DNA of 64,000 bases, from assembly GCF_001870735.1 (NCBI RefSeq), contig NZ_MORL01000008.1, positions 46,901 to 110,900 of the forward strand, given 5' to 3'. Positions within the stretch are counted from its first letter, which is position 1; every line of letters begins with the position of its first letter. Shown here one piece after another: positions 62,369-64,000 of the stretch. A model generated the notes under the pieces. It ran no database searches, was not told the origin of the DNA, and saw only the letters and a program-made list of their open reading frames with translations. A program made the position numbers and the translations under genes. This DNA comes from Arsenicibacter rosenii. Lineage in GTDB: Bacteria > Bacteroidota > Bacteroidia > Cytophagales > Spirosomataceae.

Positions 62369-63064
62369 TCAGTCCCGCCGCGTAATGTCTCCTCCGCCCG
62401 ACTTATTTTTCGAGATCACCCTGGGCGATCCATAGTAATAAATATCACTGCCACCGGAAGCCCGCATTTTTATCTCCCGGGTTGCATGGACGTAAGCGTC
62501 GGAGCCACCGCTGGCACTTACCATACAGATTTCGGAGGCCAGCTGCCGCGCATCCAGGTCAGCACCGCCGGAGCTTTCGGCAGTAAGCAGCCGGGCAGAG
62601 CCACGCAGCCGGGCATCGGCCCCTCCGGAAATATCAACCTCAAGCCGGTTGGCTTTCAGGTCAAGCTTCACGTCAGAACCACCGGACGCATCTATCACCA
62701 GATTGTCAAACGACAGAGTACCTTCTGAAAACAGATCGGCCCCGCCCGACGTCCGGATGTTGTTCAGTTCTTTAAAGGTCAGGTATACTTTTACGTACCG
62801 GTCGCGACCCCAGTTAAAGCCCCATGAGCGGTCGGTCGACAGGCGTAGTACACCGTTTCGGGTATCCACCTTCACCTCATCCTTATCAAATCCTTTGGCT
62901 TCGATGGTCAGACTCTCGCGGTTTCCCTGCGTTAAGTAAACATCGATCCCGTGGCTTACCTGCAAACTGTTGATACCGGAAATATGCTGGCTTGACTTCC
63001 AGCTCTGGGCCATTACTGACATGCCTGCCAGTAATAAAAGTACGGATAAACCTGCCTTTTTCAT
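62369..63064 (-). CDS. Head GIN (DUF2807) exported protein
   Basis: 231-residue exported protein, starting at the ATG at 63064, with a signal MKKAGLSVLLLLAGMSVMAQ. The mature protein is a beta-helix-like DUF2807 domain with a periodic SGG(A/S/G)D motif: SGGADLF, SGGSDVK, SGGADARL, SGGADLD, SGGSDAY, SGGSDIYY and SGGGDI. Each repeat is spaced by about 15-25 residues. Such proteins are common in Bacteroidota, of unknown function, perhaps binding to surfaces. It is divergent from a chelatase-like gene. Confidence 0.9.
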   Translation of the reverse strand: MKKAGLSVLLLLAGMSVMAQSWKSSQHISGINSLQVSHGIDVYLTQGNRESLTIEAKGFDKDEVKVDTRNGVLRLSTDRSWGFNWGRDRYVKVYLTFKELNNIRTSGGADLFSEGTLSFDNLVIDASGGSDVKLDLKANRLEVDISGGADARLRGSARLLTAESSGGADLDARQLASEICMVSASGGSDAYVHATREIKMRASGGSDIYYYGSPRVISKNKSGGGDITRRD

Positions 63065-63343
63065 GTTCGTTTCTGGTTTAGTATCTGTGTTTGAGCAATT
63101 TATATAAATCAATTCATCTACCAACTATCGGTTGCCGGAAAATGCAGCGGGTAGTATGTTGTTTCTGGTATGTGGCTACAAAGAAAGTCGTTTCCGGGTA
63201 TGATCCTTCCCGATTTCCACAAACGGTTACCGGGCCTTAACAGGTGGCTATATTGGCCGATAAACCACATATTTCGGGCCGGAAGGCACACAGAAAACCA
63301 TTTCCGGCAAATCGCTGTTAGGTAATTGACTATCTTTAAACGC

Positions 63344-64000
63344 ATGAGCTACCGAAGCCTGAAAGCAAAAGAACTTCTCAAAATCAACACCCTCGGTGAA
63401 TTGAAAGCAGCAGGCTATCAGCCTCGCTCCATTAAACAGGAACTCAGAGACAACCTGATTGACAAAATCAAACGCAAGGAAGCCGTTTTTCCGGGTATCT
63501 GGGGATACGAAGACACCGTTATCCCGGATGTCGAACGCGCCATCCTGTCGATGCACCACATCAATCTGCTGGGTCTGCGCGGACAAGCCAAAACACGGAT
63601 TGCCCGGCTGATGATAAACCTGCTTGATGAGTACATTCCTGTGGTCGACGGTTCTGAGTTAAACGATGATCCGCTGGAACCGCTCTCGCGTTATGCACAC
63701 GATCTGATCGCTGAAAAGGGGGATGCAACCCCTGTTACCTGGCTGCACCGCAACGACCGGTATACCGAAAAATTAGCGACACCCGATGTATCGGTGGCTG
63801 ACCTTATCGGCGACGTTGACCCGATCAAAGCCGCGACCCTGAAACTGCCTTATTCCGACGAACGGACAATCCATTTCGGCTTAATACCGCGCTCGCACCG
63901 TTGCTTATTCGTTATCAACGAATTACCTGATTTGCAGGCGCGTATTCAGGTATCGCTGTTCAACATTCTACAGGAAGGGGATATTCAGATCCGTGGTTTT
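63344..64000 (+). CDS. Magnesium-chelatase-like AAA+ ATPase, cut by window edge
   Basis: The first 219 residues of a longer protein that runs off the right edge without a stop. The N-terminus (LGELKAAGYQPRSIKQEL) and FPGIWGYEDTVIPDVERAIL match COG1239-type magnesium chelatase/MoxR-like ATPases. A Walker A-like loop is LLGLRGQAKTRIAR, and a Walker B-like strand with an Asn, CLFVINELPDL, is the form usual in this group. The ATPase would work as a ring with a vWA partner that is expected downstream, outside the window. Confidence 0.85.
   Translation, partial: MSYRSLKAKELLKINTLGELKAAGYQPRSIKQELRDNLIDKIKRKEAVFPGIWGYEDTVIPDVERAILSMHHINLLGLRGQAKTRIARLMINLLDEYIPVVDGSELNDDPLEPLSRYAHDLIAEKGDATPVTWLHRNDRYTEKLATPDVSVADLIGDVDPIKAATLKLPYSDERTIHFGLIPRSHRCLFVINELPDLQARIQVSLFNILQEGDIQIRGF

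Overview
The window looks like chromosomal DNA of an aerobic Bacteroidota bacterium of the Cytophagales, closest in style to Spirosoma and relatives. This is inferred from the gene families (DUF1080, head GIN, Big_5-type lipoproteins, DUF2383/DUF2945/DUF3140 stress genes, bacteriophytochrome with heme oxygenase), from TAnnTTTG promoter-like boxes, and from AT-rich intergenic palindromes. No rRNA, tRNA, insertion sequence, prophage or replication origin was recognised.

Positions 1-12724 hold a type I-B CRISPR-Cas locus, all transcribed leftward: WYL regulator, cas8b, cas7, cas5, cas3, cas6, cas1, cas2, cas4, a leader of about 200 bp, then an array of 38 repeats that runs off the left edge. The effector genes are tightly coupled. 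cas1 is broken by a one-base frameshift, so adaptation may be impaired. The array is full of duplicated spacer blocks and contains two near-duplicate spacer pairs.

Positions 12984-24354 hold metabolic and light-sensing genes. They include a transglutaminase-like protein, a secreted CocE-type hydrolase, a cytochrome b / molybdopterin oxidoreductase pair and a bacteriophytochrome cluster (phytochrome kinase, response regulator, heme oxygenase, second regulator, then an extradiol dioxygenase and a YceI protein). A 38-bp minisatellite framed by 26-bp inverted repeats precedes a 1232-residue hybrid kinase (24661-28359) and three exported proteins of unknown role.

Positions 30788-41942 are the most unusual part: a leftward cluster encoding a cold-shock-like/membrane protein, a vWA-like lipoprotein, a small membrane protein, a tubulin/FtsZ-like protein, a giant actin/Hsp70-fold protein and two single-span membrane proteins, with a PIN toxin-antitoxin pair inserted. 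It looks like a membrane-associated cytoskeletal machine and is my best candidate for an undescribed system.

Positions 42140-52833 carry an Ig-like lipoprotein, a fossil toxin-antitoxin locus, an OmpA/stress-gene cluster, an AraC regulator with an NmrA-type reductase, glycogen debranching enzyme GlgX and several small stress proteins. Positions 53187-60260 are dense in two-component signalling (two PAS kinases, two stand-alone receivers, a sigma-54 activator). The right end has a small membrane protein, a membrane endonuclease/phosphatase-family protein, a head GIN adhesin-like protein and the start of a magnesium-chelatase-like AAA+ gene cut by the window edge.
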